Of a stretch of 64,000 nt of DNA, positions 18,989 to 27,194 are shown piece after piece. Both the position numbers and the translations under genes were made by a program. Source of the DNA: CAVXJN01 sp963773585. GTDB lineage: Bacteria; Pseudomonadota; Gammaproteobacteria; JASBUN01. The stretch's first letter is position 1; each line of letters begins with the position of its first letter. The notes beneath the pieces were generated by a model. That model worked only from the letters and a program-made list of their open reading frames with translations, was not told the origin of the DNA and did no database searches. The stretch is from the NCBI GenBank assembly GCA_963773585.1, contig CAVZBR010000006.1, positions 1 through 64,000 of the forward strand, given 5' to 3'.

Positions 18989-19467
18989 GGCAGTGGTGGG
19001 AAGCACGAGAACCGCGCGAGCGCCGGGTCCTAGTGATCGGCGCGGTGATCGTCGCAGCTGTATTGCTGTATTCATTGCTCTGGGAGCCACTGCAAAAGCA
19101 GATCGGACAACGCCGAGCCGCGCTTGCGGAGCAGCGTCAAACGCTGCACTGGATGTTGCAGTCGTCGAGCGAAATCGCGCGCCTGCGCACCCTACAGCAA
19201 GCTCCGCAATCGCCCGAATCCGACCGATCACTGATAGGTCTTCTGGAGAGCAGCGCCCGCGAACAAGGTCTGCGGGATCGGATCGCACGAATGGAGCCAG
19301 GCGGCGATGACTTGGTGCAAGTGAGTTTGCGGGACGTGAGCTTCGACCACGCCATCGCCTGGATCGCAGCCCTTCATAGCCGCTATGGGATCGAAGTCGG
19401 CGAGTCCAGCTTCGCGGATGCGGGAACGGCCGACACCGTGAACGCGACACTCACGCTGCGACGTTGA
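18985..19467 (+). CDS. gspM: Type II secretion inner-membrane protein GspM
   Basis: GspM is the partner of GspL. The 160-residue protein starts MRQWWEAREPRERRVL and has one membrane helix (residues 15-32), a coiled coil (residues 38-75) and a small periplasmic domain. ATG at 18985 overlaps gspL by 4 bases. No gspN follows; the next gene is on the other strand. Confidence 0.92.
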   Translation: MRQWWEAREPRERRVLVIGAVIVAAVLLYSLLWEPLQKQIGQRRAALAEQRQTLHWMLQSSSEIARLRTLQQAPQSPESDRSLIGLLESSAREQGLRDRIARMEPGGDDLVQVSLRDVSFDHAIAWIAALHSRYGIEVGESSFADAGTADTVNATLTLRR

Positions 19468-19551
19468 GGAAAGGGGCGCTCAGCCGAAAACGCCGCAGGC
19501 CCCAGAGGGTCCGCGCGCGTTCGAAGCTGGTCAGCGGTATTGGTGTGGCGG

Positions 19552-19839
19552 TTATCTACGATGCAATCCCGGCGGCGTACGGCCGGTAAATCGAATCCAG
19601 CCACTCGCCGCCGCACGGCGCGCCACCATCCCGGCCAGCGCGCCCACCATCCCCGACGCGGCAGTCCACGCCGCGGCCTGAATCCAAGAGGTTTCCGGAT
19701 CGGCTGGATTAAGCGGAGGATCTTCGCCGTGGCGGTGTCGCCAACCCGCGCGCATCGCGCCACGGGTCGCCAGCGTCGCGGCAATCGCCGCGCCAGCGCC
19801 AATGGCAATCCAAAGCGTGTCGTCGGAAGGACGCTTCAT
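19552..19839 (-). CDS. DUF4235-type small membrane protein
   Basis: A 95-residue protein with two hydrophobic helices (residues 9-25 and 53-70) separated by a charged loop; the spacing and the AAAWTAASGMVGALAGMVARR helix resemble DUF4235 proteins. No enzymatic motif is visible. It converges on gspM and stands alone. The function of the family is not known to me. Confidence 0.65.
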   Translation of the reverse strand: MKRPSDDTLWIAIGAGAAIAATLATRGAMRAGWRHRHGEDPPLNPADPETSWIQAAAWTAASGMVGALAGMVARRAAASGWIRFTGRTPPGLHRR

Positions 19840-19931
19840 ATTCGGGGCCTCTGCGGTTCGATAGCACTATCAGTGCACGACCCCAACATAGTTGAAGCCC
19901 CGAATGGAGCAAGCCCCGGTTTCTCGAGCGG

Positions 19932-20108
19932 TTAAAACGTCACGGCATCCTGCCTGCGGCGATCTTCGCCTTTACGCCGCTCGGCGCCGACTGCGACCAG
20001 GGCCACCAAAGCAATGTAGTTGGCGAGTTTGGTGATGATGTTCTCGAATTGAATCAACTCGTCGCCGTCGGCAGTAAACACCGTTATTGAAGAGCCGCTC
20101 TTGTCCAC
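19932..20108 (-). CDS. Small reading frame, possibly a truncated gene
   Basis: A 58-residue frame starting at GTG 20108 (MDKSGSSITVFTADGDELIQ), with one hydrophobic segment IALVALVAVGA and a very charged tail (ERRKGEDRRRQD). It has no clear ribosome site and abuts the breakpoint where the selD remnant begins on the other strand. It may be the 3' end of a membrane protein gene whose front was lost in the same rearrangement. I do not recognise it. Confidence 0.35.
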   Translation of the reverse strand: MDKSGSSITVFTADGDELIQFENIITKLANYIALVALVAVGAERRKGEDRRRQDAVTF

Positions 20109-20113
20109 TTTCC

Positions 20114-20584
20114 AAAAGCGGCTACGACGAAGTCACGCGTTGGATGTCAACGCTGAACAAACCCGGCGCGTGGATGGGCCCGATGGATGAGGTCCACGCA
20201 ATCACGGATATCACAGGCTTTGGCTTGGTCGGCCACGCCCTGGAAATGGCAATGGGCGCCAAGGCGTCCATTCACATCGATGCCAACCGCGTGCCTGTGA
20301 TGCAGGAGGCATGGCACCTTGCCGAGGAAGGAGTGGTGCCCGGCGGCGCGTACCGGAGTATGTCGTCCTATCGCAATTCGGTGGAATTCATCGGCGATTG
20401 GAATCCGGACCACGAACTGGTGTTCACCGATCCGCAGACCAGCGGCGGATTGATGGTTGCGGTGGCAGCCGATGCCGCCGCCGCCATGATCGACCGCCTG
20501 CATAGCGCGGGCTTCGAGCACGCCACAATCGTTGGGCGGGTCGAAGCCGCGTCGTCCAGGTCGAAAATCGTCATCAGCCGCTAG
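20114..20584 (+). pseudogene. selD: Truncated selenide, water dikinase (selD) remnant
   Basis: The frame encodes only the C-terminal part of SelD, which makes selenophosphate from selenide and ATP. Recognisable motifs are MDEVHAITDITGFGLVGHALEM, GGAYRSMSSY and the strongly conserved FTDPQTSGGLM. The N-terminal half, with the catalytic Cys/Sec and the ATP-binding residues, is absent; upstream of about 20114 the sequence is unrelated. It is therefore non-functional. It sits 19 bases before a broken TauE/SafE gene. Confidence 0.85.
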
Positions 20585-20603
20585 GCCGACGGGACCAAAG
20601 GCC

Positions 20604-21390
20604 ATGGATGCGACACTGCTGACCGCGATTTTTTCGCTCGGCCTCGGAGGCGGCTTTCTTTCCGGCTTGCTCGGCATCGGCGGCGGCGTGCTGATCTTTC
20701 CGCTGCTGTTGCTGGTACCGCCTGCGCTGGGCTTGGCGCCCCTCGCCGTCAAAGCCGCTGCCGCGATCACAGCAGTACAGAGTTTTCGGCGCAGTGTCCG
20801 GCGCACTCGGCCACCATCGGCATCGCAGGATCAGCTATCCGTTGGCGCTTTGGTTCGGTGCCCCCATGGCGGCAGGGGCATTCGCAGGGTCGGTCGGTTC
20901 CCACTACGCGCCGGCGGCCTGGATCGTGTTCACCTTTTCGCTCATGGCCGCAGCCGCAGCGGTATTGATGCTGTTGCCGGGGCCGCGCGAAGCGGCGGAT
21001 GAAATCGCTTCTGCGCAATTGTGCTTCAACCGAACGTTGGCGGTGCTATTCGGGTTGGGCCTGGGTGCGCTATCCGGGCTGGTGGGCCAAGGCGGGGCGT
21101 TTCTTTTCATACCTGTCATGTTGTACGCACTTCGCATACCTCTGCGGATCACGATCGGCACAGCGCTGATCATCGGAATCGCCTCGTCGTCTGCGGTCTT
21201 GCTGGGGCGTTTGGGAACCGCGCAGATTCCCTGGCTGCCGGCTTCGCTGGCTGTCGTGGGCGCCGTGATCGGCGGCCAGCTGGGTGGTCGTCTGAGTCAG
21301 CGGGTTCCGCGTTGAATATTGCGCAGCGGATTATCGGTGGTCATCGTCGGCACCGCCGTACACATGGCAGTCCGGGCGCTGGGAACCTAA
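20604..21390 (+). pseudogene. TauE/SafE-family permease, broken by frameshift and stop
   Basis: Reading across lesions gives a TauE/SafE (sulfite/organosulfur exporter type) membrane protein of about 260 residues: FSLGLGGGFLSGLLGIGGG at the start, a GALSGLVGQGGAFLFIPVML repeat in the second half, and SVVIVGTAVHMAVRALGT at the end. The frame is lost at 20781-20784, where four T residues stand and three would keep the frame. A second lesion is an in-frame TGA at 21313, after which the same frame continues for 24 codons to TAA at 21390. The neighbouring truncated selD supports genuine decay. Confidence 0.8.
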
Positions 21391-21710
21391 GCACCGATTG
21401 CCGAACGCAGGTTCCGGGACCAAGCTACGCCCGGAGCCCGCGCATCATCTCTTGTCAGCGGTTTCTCAAACCTCTACACCGCCACCGTGCTTCCGTCGAA
21501 CTTGGTAACGCTGAAACCTGCGAACGGTTCGCAATATCCGAACCGCAGCTCGCGCAACATTCAGCGCAATGGCTTCCCACCTGCCGCGGCTCAATGGCCC
21601 GCCGAATCTTCTGGGTTCCATCGGCCGTCTCACTGCAGTTCATGCACGCCGTGGCGCGCCGGAGCCCTATTTAATCTGCGTTAACGACGACCATCACCGG
21701 GAGCGCTACC
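21391..21710. other. Stretch without supported genes
   Basis: About 320 bases upstream of the sensor kinase gene. Short frames exist on the plus strand but show no family resemblance. A GGGAG ribosome site for the kinase lies at its right end. I see nothing else in it. Confidence 0.4.
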
Positions 21711-22892
21711 ATGCACGCGGCTTTGGTGTCCGCGGATACGCAGCCGTTACCGCGCACGCGTTCAGCCACTGTCGAACGATCGGGAATGAATAGTCTGGGG
21801 ACAACTCAACACGATTTCGGGGTCATTGCGCTTTCACGGCGGCGGGCAGTCGTTGCCGCAGCGAACGAGGCAGTCAACAATGCCAGCTTAAGATTCGAGG
21901 TTCTCTGCGCAGTGCCCGACATCGACGGCGTCACACATGCAGCGCCCATCATGCTGCTCGATGCCGAAATCATCGATACACCGAACGAGCTCGCGACCGT
22001 ACTGCGTCACTTGGAAGGCCTTGGGGGCTCACCGGAGCCGGCCCTTTTACTGGTTGGCGACAACGAGATCGCCCGACCGCTGCGGCGTCACGCACTGCGC
22101 ATCCTGCCGCTGCCGTTGCTCGAACACGCTTTGATCGAAGCGCTGGAAGCGGCACAACTGTCGCTTACCAGGAGTTGGAATTTGCATGCACGACTGAAGC
22201 AATCCGAGCTTGCATTGGATCAACGCGACGAGTTTCTTGCCACTCTCGCTCATGAGGTTCGCAATCCTTTGGCCGTCATTCAAAACGTCGCCGATACGCT
22301 GAAGCTGGACGGCGCGCGGATTTCAGACGTTCCTGCCGTTCTGTCACGGCAGGTACACCATCTCGTCCGACTCCTGGATTCGCTCTATCAGTTCATGTAC
22401 CTAGACACCGAAGATATGGGCGTGCGCCGCGAGCAGTTGCAGCTGGACGAGATCGTCGCCCACGCCCTGGAGATGGTCGACCCATCGCTGCGTAGTCACG
22501 ATCAGTCCGTGCGCGTCCGTTCGGATGAGCCGCTGTCAGTGTGGGGAGACCGCGCGCAGATCACGCAAATCGTGTCCAACATACTCGACAACGCAATCAA
22601 GTATTCCGAAGAAGGACTGAACATCGAAGTGACTTTGTATGCGGAAGGCGCCTTCGCCGTGATCGATGTGCAGGATTTCGGCGAGGGGATCGATGCCGAA
22701 GACATCTCCGGAGTTTTCTTGCCGTTCGTGCAGCGCACCACAAACGGGAGCAAGGCGCGGACCGGACTGGGTTTAGGTCTGGCGATCGTGAAGCGATTGG
22801 TCGTACTACACGGCGGCAGCGTCAGCGTCCGGAGCGAAGGGCGCGGACACGGCAGCCGATTCCAGATTCGATTGCCGCGGATTTACTCGTGA
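21711..22892 (+). CDS. Sensor histidine kinase without membrane segments
   Basis: A 393-residue soluble histidine kinase. Residues about 30-145 look like a degenerate receiver-like domain (PIMLLDAEIID, ALLLVGDNE). Then come the HisKA domain with phosphoacceptor His181 (LATLAHEVRNPLAVI) and the HATPase domain with N-box NILDNAIKYS, G1 QDFGEGID and G2 GLGLGLAIVK. There is no transmembrane helix, so it must sense an internal signal or a partner protein. No cognate response regulator is adjacent; the neighbour at 22934 is a Crp/Fnr regulator, tail to tail. Confidence 0.85.
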   Translation: MHAALVSADTQPLPRTRSATVERSGMNSLGTTQHDFGVIALSRRRAVVAAANEAVNNASLRFEVLCAVPDIDGVTHAAPIMLLDAEIIDTPNELATVLRHLEGLGGSPEPALLLVGDNEIARPLRRHALRILPLPLLEHALIEALEAAQLSLTRSWNLHARLKQSELALDQRDEFLATLAHEVRNPLAVIQNVADTLKLDGARISDVPAVLSRQVHHLVRLLDSLYQFMYLDTEDMGVRREQLQLDEIVAHALEMVDPSLRSHDQSVRVRSDEPLSVWGDRAQITQIVSNILDNAIKYSEEGLNIEVTLYAEGAFAVIDVQDFGEGIDAEDISGVFLPFVQRTTNGSKARTGLGLGLAIVKRLVVLHGGSVSVRSEGRGHGSRFQIRLPRIYS

Positions 22893-22933
22893 TTACCGCC
22901 GCGTTTTGGAATGAGACAGCGAAGAAGCCACGC

Positions 22934-23689
22934 TCACTGGACCAACGCGATTGACGAATCCGGCAACACTTCTACAGATGCGCGGTTGCGCATAAAGGTA
23001 CATGCAGAACCCAGCTCCAACACCGCACGCACCCCGCTGATGTTCACCACCAGATCGTGGGACCCACGCTTCGTGACGACGCCGTCCGCCGCAAGGCGAC
23101 TCAGCGTCCGACTCACATGGACGTGGGTCATTCCCAGCGCATCTGCCAGGTGCTGCTGGGTGCCCGGAAACCTGAATGACCCGGTGCGGGTCTGACCGAT
23201 CAATCCCAACCGGGTTCCCAATTCCTGCAGGAGATAAGCGAGTCGCTCATAGGCACTGAATCGGCCCAGTGCAAACACGTGGGCACGAATACTCGCCTGT
23301 TCGTACGCCGATTGCCACCACAAGGCAGTCGAAAGTCTAGGCGCGCGATGTACCAATGCGTACACGTCGCGTTCACTGATGTATGTCGCCCGCACTGGTG
23401 TAATCGCGGTCACGGAAGCGTGGGCCCGGCCTTCCACAAATGCGCTCGGATCGCAAAAATCTCCCGGCAACACGAATCCCAATATCTGCCTGCGTGCGTC
23501 GCTGAGGGTGCGATGCCGGATGGCCCAGCCATCTTCCAGCAGCACCGCCCGGGAAATACGCTCACCGTATCCGACCAAATCGGCGCCGCAGGCGATGGTG
23601 CGATGGCCGTTCCCCGGAAAGGTCAGCAGATTCGCCTCTGTGTCCGAGAGGTCCATGAACGACCGCAACTTTCTGATCAGGGGGTGCAT
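22934..23689 (-). CDS. Crp/Fnr-family transcriptional regulator
   Basis: A 251-residue regulator with an N-terminal cyclic-nucleotide-binding-like beta barrel (FVLPGDFCDPSAFV) and a C-terminal winged helix with recognition helix in QQHLADALGMTHVHVSRTLSRL. There are no FNR-type N-terminal Cys, so an iron-sulfur sensor is unlikely. The class resembles Crp-family proteins common in alphaproteobacteria and in some gammaproteobacteria with a C-terminal tail. ATG at 23689 with AAGGA 7 bases upstream. Confidence 0.88.
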   Translation of the reverse strand: MHPLIRKLRSFMDLSDTEANLLTFPGNGHRTIACGADLVGYGERISRAVLLEDGWAIRHRTLSDARRQILGFVLPGDFCDPSAFVEGRAHASVTAITPVRATYISERDVYALVHRAPRLSTALWWQSAYEQASIRAHVFALGRFSAYERLAYLLQELGTRLGLIGQTRTGSFRFPGTQQHLADALGMTHVHVSRTLSRLAADGVVTKRGSHDLVVNISGVRAVLELGSACTFMRNRASVEVLPDSSIALVQ

Positions 23690-24313
23690 TGACTATTCCT
23701 TTCCACTGCGCAGCCACCTTGCTGCTCCCGGTATCCAGGTTAGTCCTGTGCTTTTAGCGCGCTATTCGCAGGCGGTCGCCGCTACTATAGTCCCTTCATT
23801 ATTCTCGACTTTATCGACGTCTCCAATCGCAGACGGCCACGCGGCTGGGTGCGGAGGATGGCCGCACCATGAGAAGCCCACCATCGCATCGGCGGTATTC
23901 TGAAAAAATCAGAGATCCTTCGACGTTGCCGGCGCGAAGAATATCGACCACAGCCGCACACGTAGCGAGGTGAGACGCGCCGGAGGGCGGAACTTGCTTG
24001 CTGGGTTCGTGCGCCGAATGTCTTACCAGAAGGTCGATGCTGCGCGGGGGCGCGGCGGGCGTGCAGCGGAACGGTGTCTCGGCGCGCAGCCGAAGCACGA
24101 TGACTGCGGAAGTAAGAGCACACGTCCCTGTGCGCCTTGTTCGACCGCGTTCCGTTTCCGGAGCGCGGCCGGAAAGGATTGTTCCCCGAAGGGTCTTCGT
24201 TGTCAATAAAAGGACTGAAATCAATAACGTGTAGGACTATTCCTACATCGTGTAGGCGGCGTCCTACAAGTCAACGGCCGTCGCAGTGTCTAGCGATAGC
24301 ACGCACCCGGCCG
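23690..24313. other. Long gene-poor stretch with paired palindromes
   Basis: About 620 bases with no supported gene. A 137-codon frame on the minus strand (23811-24224) has no ribosome site and no family features, so I do not call it. The only clear structure is the pair of palindromes at 24230-24268. Confidence 0.5.
24230..24268. promoter_or_regulatory. Tandem palindromic operator pair (TGTAGGA-N4-TCCTACA)
   Basis: Two 18-bp palindromes stand side by side. Site 1 (24230-24247) has perfect 7-bp arms around a 4-base spacer; site 2 (24251-24268) has the same design with a single mismatch between the arms. Their starts are 21 bases apart, two helical turns, as for cooperative dimers on one DNA face. 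The same 18-bp design recurs at 62669-62686. The bound regulator is unknown. Confidence 0.6.
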
Positions 24314-25309
24314 TTACAACACCGTCACCCGGGTTCGGGCCGTGCCCATCACTTCCAACGTAATCCAGTGCAAATACTCCACGGTGATCTCATACACCCC
24401 TGCCTCCGTGGGCTCGAAGATGCAGTCATAACGCTCTGCGGAATGCGCCTCCAACTCGGTAACCTGGATCGCCACCGGCAACGGGCGGCCTTCGGATGCC
24501 ACGACGGTCGCCGTGAGACCACCGAAGTGGATGCGCTGCGGATGGTAGCCAGCATGAATATACCGGGCGAGCAAACGCTGACCGCGGCTCATCGTCACTG
24601 CCACCCCGGGCGCCGTCAACGCCGATTGCGCACCGTCGACTCCGGTGATGATGAAGTAGTCGGGATAGTGATCGTTCAAGCCGACGTCGGCACCGCAAGT
24701 ACCCGCATCCCATGGCAGGTTGTGCCAAGAGGCATCGATGTCGTCACACGCCCAGACCACCTCGAGGTCATAGTTCGGGCCGTTGCTGTAGACCCGTCCG
24801 GGGCCCGTCGGCGGATCGACGATGATGGCACCGTACATCCCCATTTCCGCGTGCAGCACGGTGTTGGTGTGGCAGTGATAGAAGTACGTCCCGGCATGCG
24901 CGGGTTTCCATTGATAGGTATACACGCCATCCACGTCCCACGAGATGTGGCCGACACCGTCATTCTGCCAAGCCGGTTCGATACCGTGGTGGTGAATGGT
25001 ATGCAACCACATGTCCCCTTGGACCGTCAGTTCGGTGTGTACAATCTGACCTTGGCGCACCCGGATCAACGGCGAGGGAAACTGACCGCCCATCCCGCCG
25101 CCTCCGCCGGCGGCGAGATCGGCGAACCCCCAGATCTGGACGCTATTACCGTCGTCCAAGTTCAGCGTGCCGTTCATGTAAATGCCGCGCTTGAAGACGA
25201 TGTCGGCGGTCACCAGTCCGGGCGTGCTCGGCGCACCCGGATATACATAGCACGCGCCACCCCCCATACCACCACCGCCGCCCATCATGCTGCTTTTTTG
25301 CATTTTCAT
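24314..25309 (-). CDS. Multicopper oxidase-like cupredoxin protein, second subunit
   Basis: A 331-residue protein with copper-site motifs of multicopper oxidases: LHTIHHHGIEP near residue 103 and YFYHCHTNTVLHAEMGMYG near residue 143, an HCH-x5-H-x3-GM pattern. The N-terminus is rich in Gly and Met (MMGGGGGMGGG) and a second Gly stretch follows (AAGGGGGMGG); there is no signal peptide. It starts 9 bases after the Tat-exported cupredoxin gene with GGGGGA upstream of the ATG, so the two are one operon. The pair probably makes a split oxidase whose second half may be exported together with the first. Substrate unknown. Confidence 0.8.
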   Translation of the reverse strand: MKMQKSSMMGGGGGMGGGACYVYPGAPSTPGLVTADIVFKRGIYMNGTLNLDDGNSVQIWGFADLAAGGGGGMGGQFPSPLIRVRQGQIVHTELTVQGDMWLHTIHHHGIEPAWQNDGVGHISWDVDGVYTYQWKPAHAGTYFYHCHTNTVLHAEMGMYGAIIVDPPTGPGRVYSNGPNYDLEVVWACDDIDASWHNLPWDAGTCGADVGLNDHYPDYFIITGVDGAQSALTAPGVAVTMSRGQRLLARYIHAGYHPQRIHFGGLTATVVASEGRPLPVAIQVTELEAHSAERYDCIFEPTEAGVYEITVEYLHWITLEVMGTARTRVTVL

Positions 25310-25318
25310 TTTTCCCCC

Positions 25319-26320
25319 TTACTCGAAGTGAATGTCGGTCATGGCGCCGAACATGTAATGACCGCCGTTGGATGTCTGCGTCTGCTCGTTGTGCAGATGC
25401 ATTGGGTACATGCCGGTGGTAACGGGGGGGTAAGCATCGGGCGGGGCTTCGAATGGATAGATGAAATCGACTTTGCCCATGTTGTTGCGCAAATAGATGA
25501 TGTCCTTCTTCCATACATGCGGACGGATCACGCCGCGATCGGTGAGCCATTCCATGTGGTTGGCGTGGGTGTGAATGGCACTGGCGCCCATGCCGGCGTT
25601 AAGCGCGCGCACTAGGGTACGATCGCCCACCGAGCCGAACAGCGCAGTATCGCGGTTGGCCATGGAATCAATACTGGCATCACCCGATCCCGCTGCGCCC
25701 GGGGGCCGTGAACTGAGACCGTTCATGGTGAAATAGCGCGGCTTATAAGTGCTACCGGGGACGGCCCCGGCGCGGACTGCCTCGTTCCAGGCAGGATCGC
25801 AGTCATTGAACACCCAGAACAACTGTTGCACGAAGGTCGGACTGCCGGCATACAGCTCGTTGGCACTGCCTGCGGGCATGATGGCGAGTCCCCCATGCAA
25901 ACCAGTGACCCGGTTGTAGGGCGCGTTCAGCTTGTCGTAGTAAAGATAACTGCCGGGGGTGCCCGCAACGAACTCGAAAGTCTGACTCGCGCCGCCGGCG
26001 ATCACACCGCTGTCCACTACGCCATCGATGACAAAGCTGTGACTGCTCGACAGCGTGTTTTGGACCGTGATGCGGACGGTATCGCCTTCCTGCACGATCA
26101 ACGATTCGCCAGGGACCCGCAGGGTGCCGCTGCTATCGCTGAAACCGCGGAAATAGACATCGACACCGTCGGGTTGGGTTACGTAGCCGTCGTTGATGTA
26201 GAAGGTCTTGGTGACGATGGACGCGCTTGCTCGCGGTACCCACGTCAATAGGCCGCTCGCGCCCAAAGCCGTTCCGACCAGGCCGGCGGAACCGGCCCGT
26301 AGAAAGTCTCTTCGCTTCAC
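25319..26320 (-). CDS. Tat-exported multicopper oxidase-like cupredoxin protein, first subunit
   Basis: A 333-residue protein beginning VKRRDFLRAGSAGLVG, a twin-arginine signal peptide, so folded and copper-loaded export is likely. Two cupredoxin-like domains follow: one with SSSHSFVIDGV and SYLYYDKLNAPYN, the other with IHTHANHMEW and MYPMHLHNEQTQTSNGGHYMFG. The start is GTG at 26320 with a strong GGAGGAG site; the frame extends to 26425 but without ribosome site. It is first gene of a two-gene operon and divergent from the marR gene. Confidence 0.8.
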   Translation of the reverse strand: MKRRDFLRAGSAGLVGTALGASGLLTWVPRASASIVTKTFYINDGYVTQPDGVDVYFRGFSDSSGTLRVPGESLIVQEGDTVRITVQNTLSSSHSFVIDGVVDSGVIAGGASQTFEFVAGTPGSYLYYDKLNAPYNRVTGLHGGLAIMPAGSANELYAGSPTFVQQLFWVFNDCDPAWNEAVRAGAVPGSTYKPRYFTMNGLSSRPPGAAGSGDASIDSMANRDTALFGSVGDRTLVRALNAGMGASAIHTHANHMEWLTDRGVIRPHVWKKDIIYLRNNMGKVDFIYPFEAPPDAYPPVTTGMYPMHLHNEQTQTSNGGHYMFGAMTDIHFE

Positions 26321-26407
26321 GGTTGTCTCCTCCAGTCGCGTTTTTGTTTTTCTTGCACAGCGCGACGAGTATCCGAGACTATTCGGCCAAAGCGAACCAG
26401 GTTTTTC

Positions 26408-26423
26408 GCATATAGTTATATGC
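26408..26423. promoter_or_regulatory. Palindromic site upstream of the oxidase operon, probable MarR operator
   Basis: GCATATAGTTATATGC is a 16-bp palindrome with perfect 7-bp arms, 88 bases upstream of the oxidase start codon. A related right half (CATATGC) occurs at 26673-26679, overlapping the marR start codon. MarR dimers typically bind such 16-20 bp AT-rich palindromes, so control by the adjacent regulator is plausible. Confidence 0.45.
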
Positions 26424-26515
26424 AAACTTGCTCATCCTTGCCCGTGCGCCGAGCCCGAGCTGCTCCTCGCCCCCGCAAGTTCAAGCACTTAAGCGGTTGC
26501 TTGAATACCCGCAGC

Positions 26516-26546
26516 GCGGGGCGGGTCACCACTCGCCCCGCTTTTT
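26516..26546 (+). terminator. Plus-strand terminator in the divergent region before marR
   Basis: An 8-bp GC stem (GCGGGGCG/CGCCCCGC) with a 10-base loop is followed by TTTTT. No plus-strand gene ends here. It may attenuate a leader transcript of marR or end a small RNA from 26330-26515. Confidence 0.65.
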
Positions 26547-26675
26547 CAGAAACGATTGGAAACAAAAAAACGACCGCTGCACGATCCCGCTGGGTGGCCA
26601 GCGCTTGCGCAACGCATCGGCTTTGGGCAGCATACGCGGACAGTTCGTCTTACGAATTATTAGGCAATAGGTCAT

Positions 26676-27194
26676 ATGCAATCGTCCGCAGCCAAGGCCG
26701 CGACCACCGCCAAACTGGTGCTCGAAGTCGTGCCGTTGCTCATGCGCCAAATCCGCAGCGAGATGCGCGCCCACGGCCGCGGAGTTTCGGTGCCGCAGTT
26801 TCGCGCCTTGTTGTTCATCGACCGTAATCCCGGCTGCTCTCTGGCGGCAGCTGCAGAACATCTCGGCATCACCCCGGCAACGGCTTCGGCAACCGTGGAA
26901 CGTTTGGTACGCCAAGGCTTGGTGGAACGCGCACCAGCGCGTAGCGAACGGCGGCGTGTACAGCTCAATTCAACTGCCGACGGTCAGGAACTGGTGCACG
27001 CGGCACGCCGGAGTACGCAAGCACGCCTCGCTGAACGCTTGAACGTTCTCGACGGCGCCGATCTGGCACGGCTGGAAACGGCGCTGGCTCTGCTGCACGT
27101 TGCGCTAGGGGAACCGTGTGCCGATCAGACTGTCACACTGCAATCCGGCGATCTCGCGGCGAATGTCCGTCCGGGGAGCGGCAATGCGAAATAG
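26676..27194 (+). CDS. MarR-family transcriptional regulator
   Basis: A 172-residue winged-helix regulator: SVPQFRALLFIDRNPGCSLAAAAEHLGITPATASATVERLVRQGLVERAPARSERR-type core is visible in full, with the wing Arg residues (SERRRVQL) typical of MarR. Its last 11 bases overlap the start of the RND adaptor gene, so it is the first gene of a marR-adaptor-pump operon and most likely represses it until a ligand binds. It may also act on the divergent copper oxidase operon through the palindrome at 26408. Confidence 0.92.
   Translation: MQSSAAKAATTAKLVLEVVPLLMRQIRSEMRAHGRGVSVPQFRALLFIDRNPGCSLAAAAEHLGITPATASATVERLVRQGLVERAPARSERRRVQLNSTADGQELVHAARRSTQARLAERLNVLDGADLARLETALALLHVALGEPCADQTVTLQSGDLAANVRPGSGNAK

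Noticed and set aside
21313..21315. In-frame TGA in the TauE/SafE gene as a selenocysteine codon, given selD next door
   Set aside because: I see no SECIS-like hairpin directly downstream, the position is near the C-terminal end where no redox Cys is expected, selD itself is truncated, and the gene also has a frameshift.
23811..24224. 137-codon minus-strand frame next to the tandem palindromes
   Set aside because: No ribosome site, no recognisable domain and an Arg/Thr-rich composition typical of shadow frames in GC-rich DNA.
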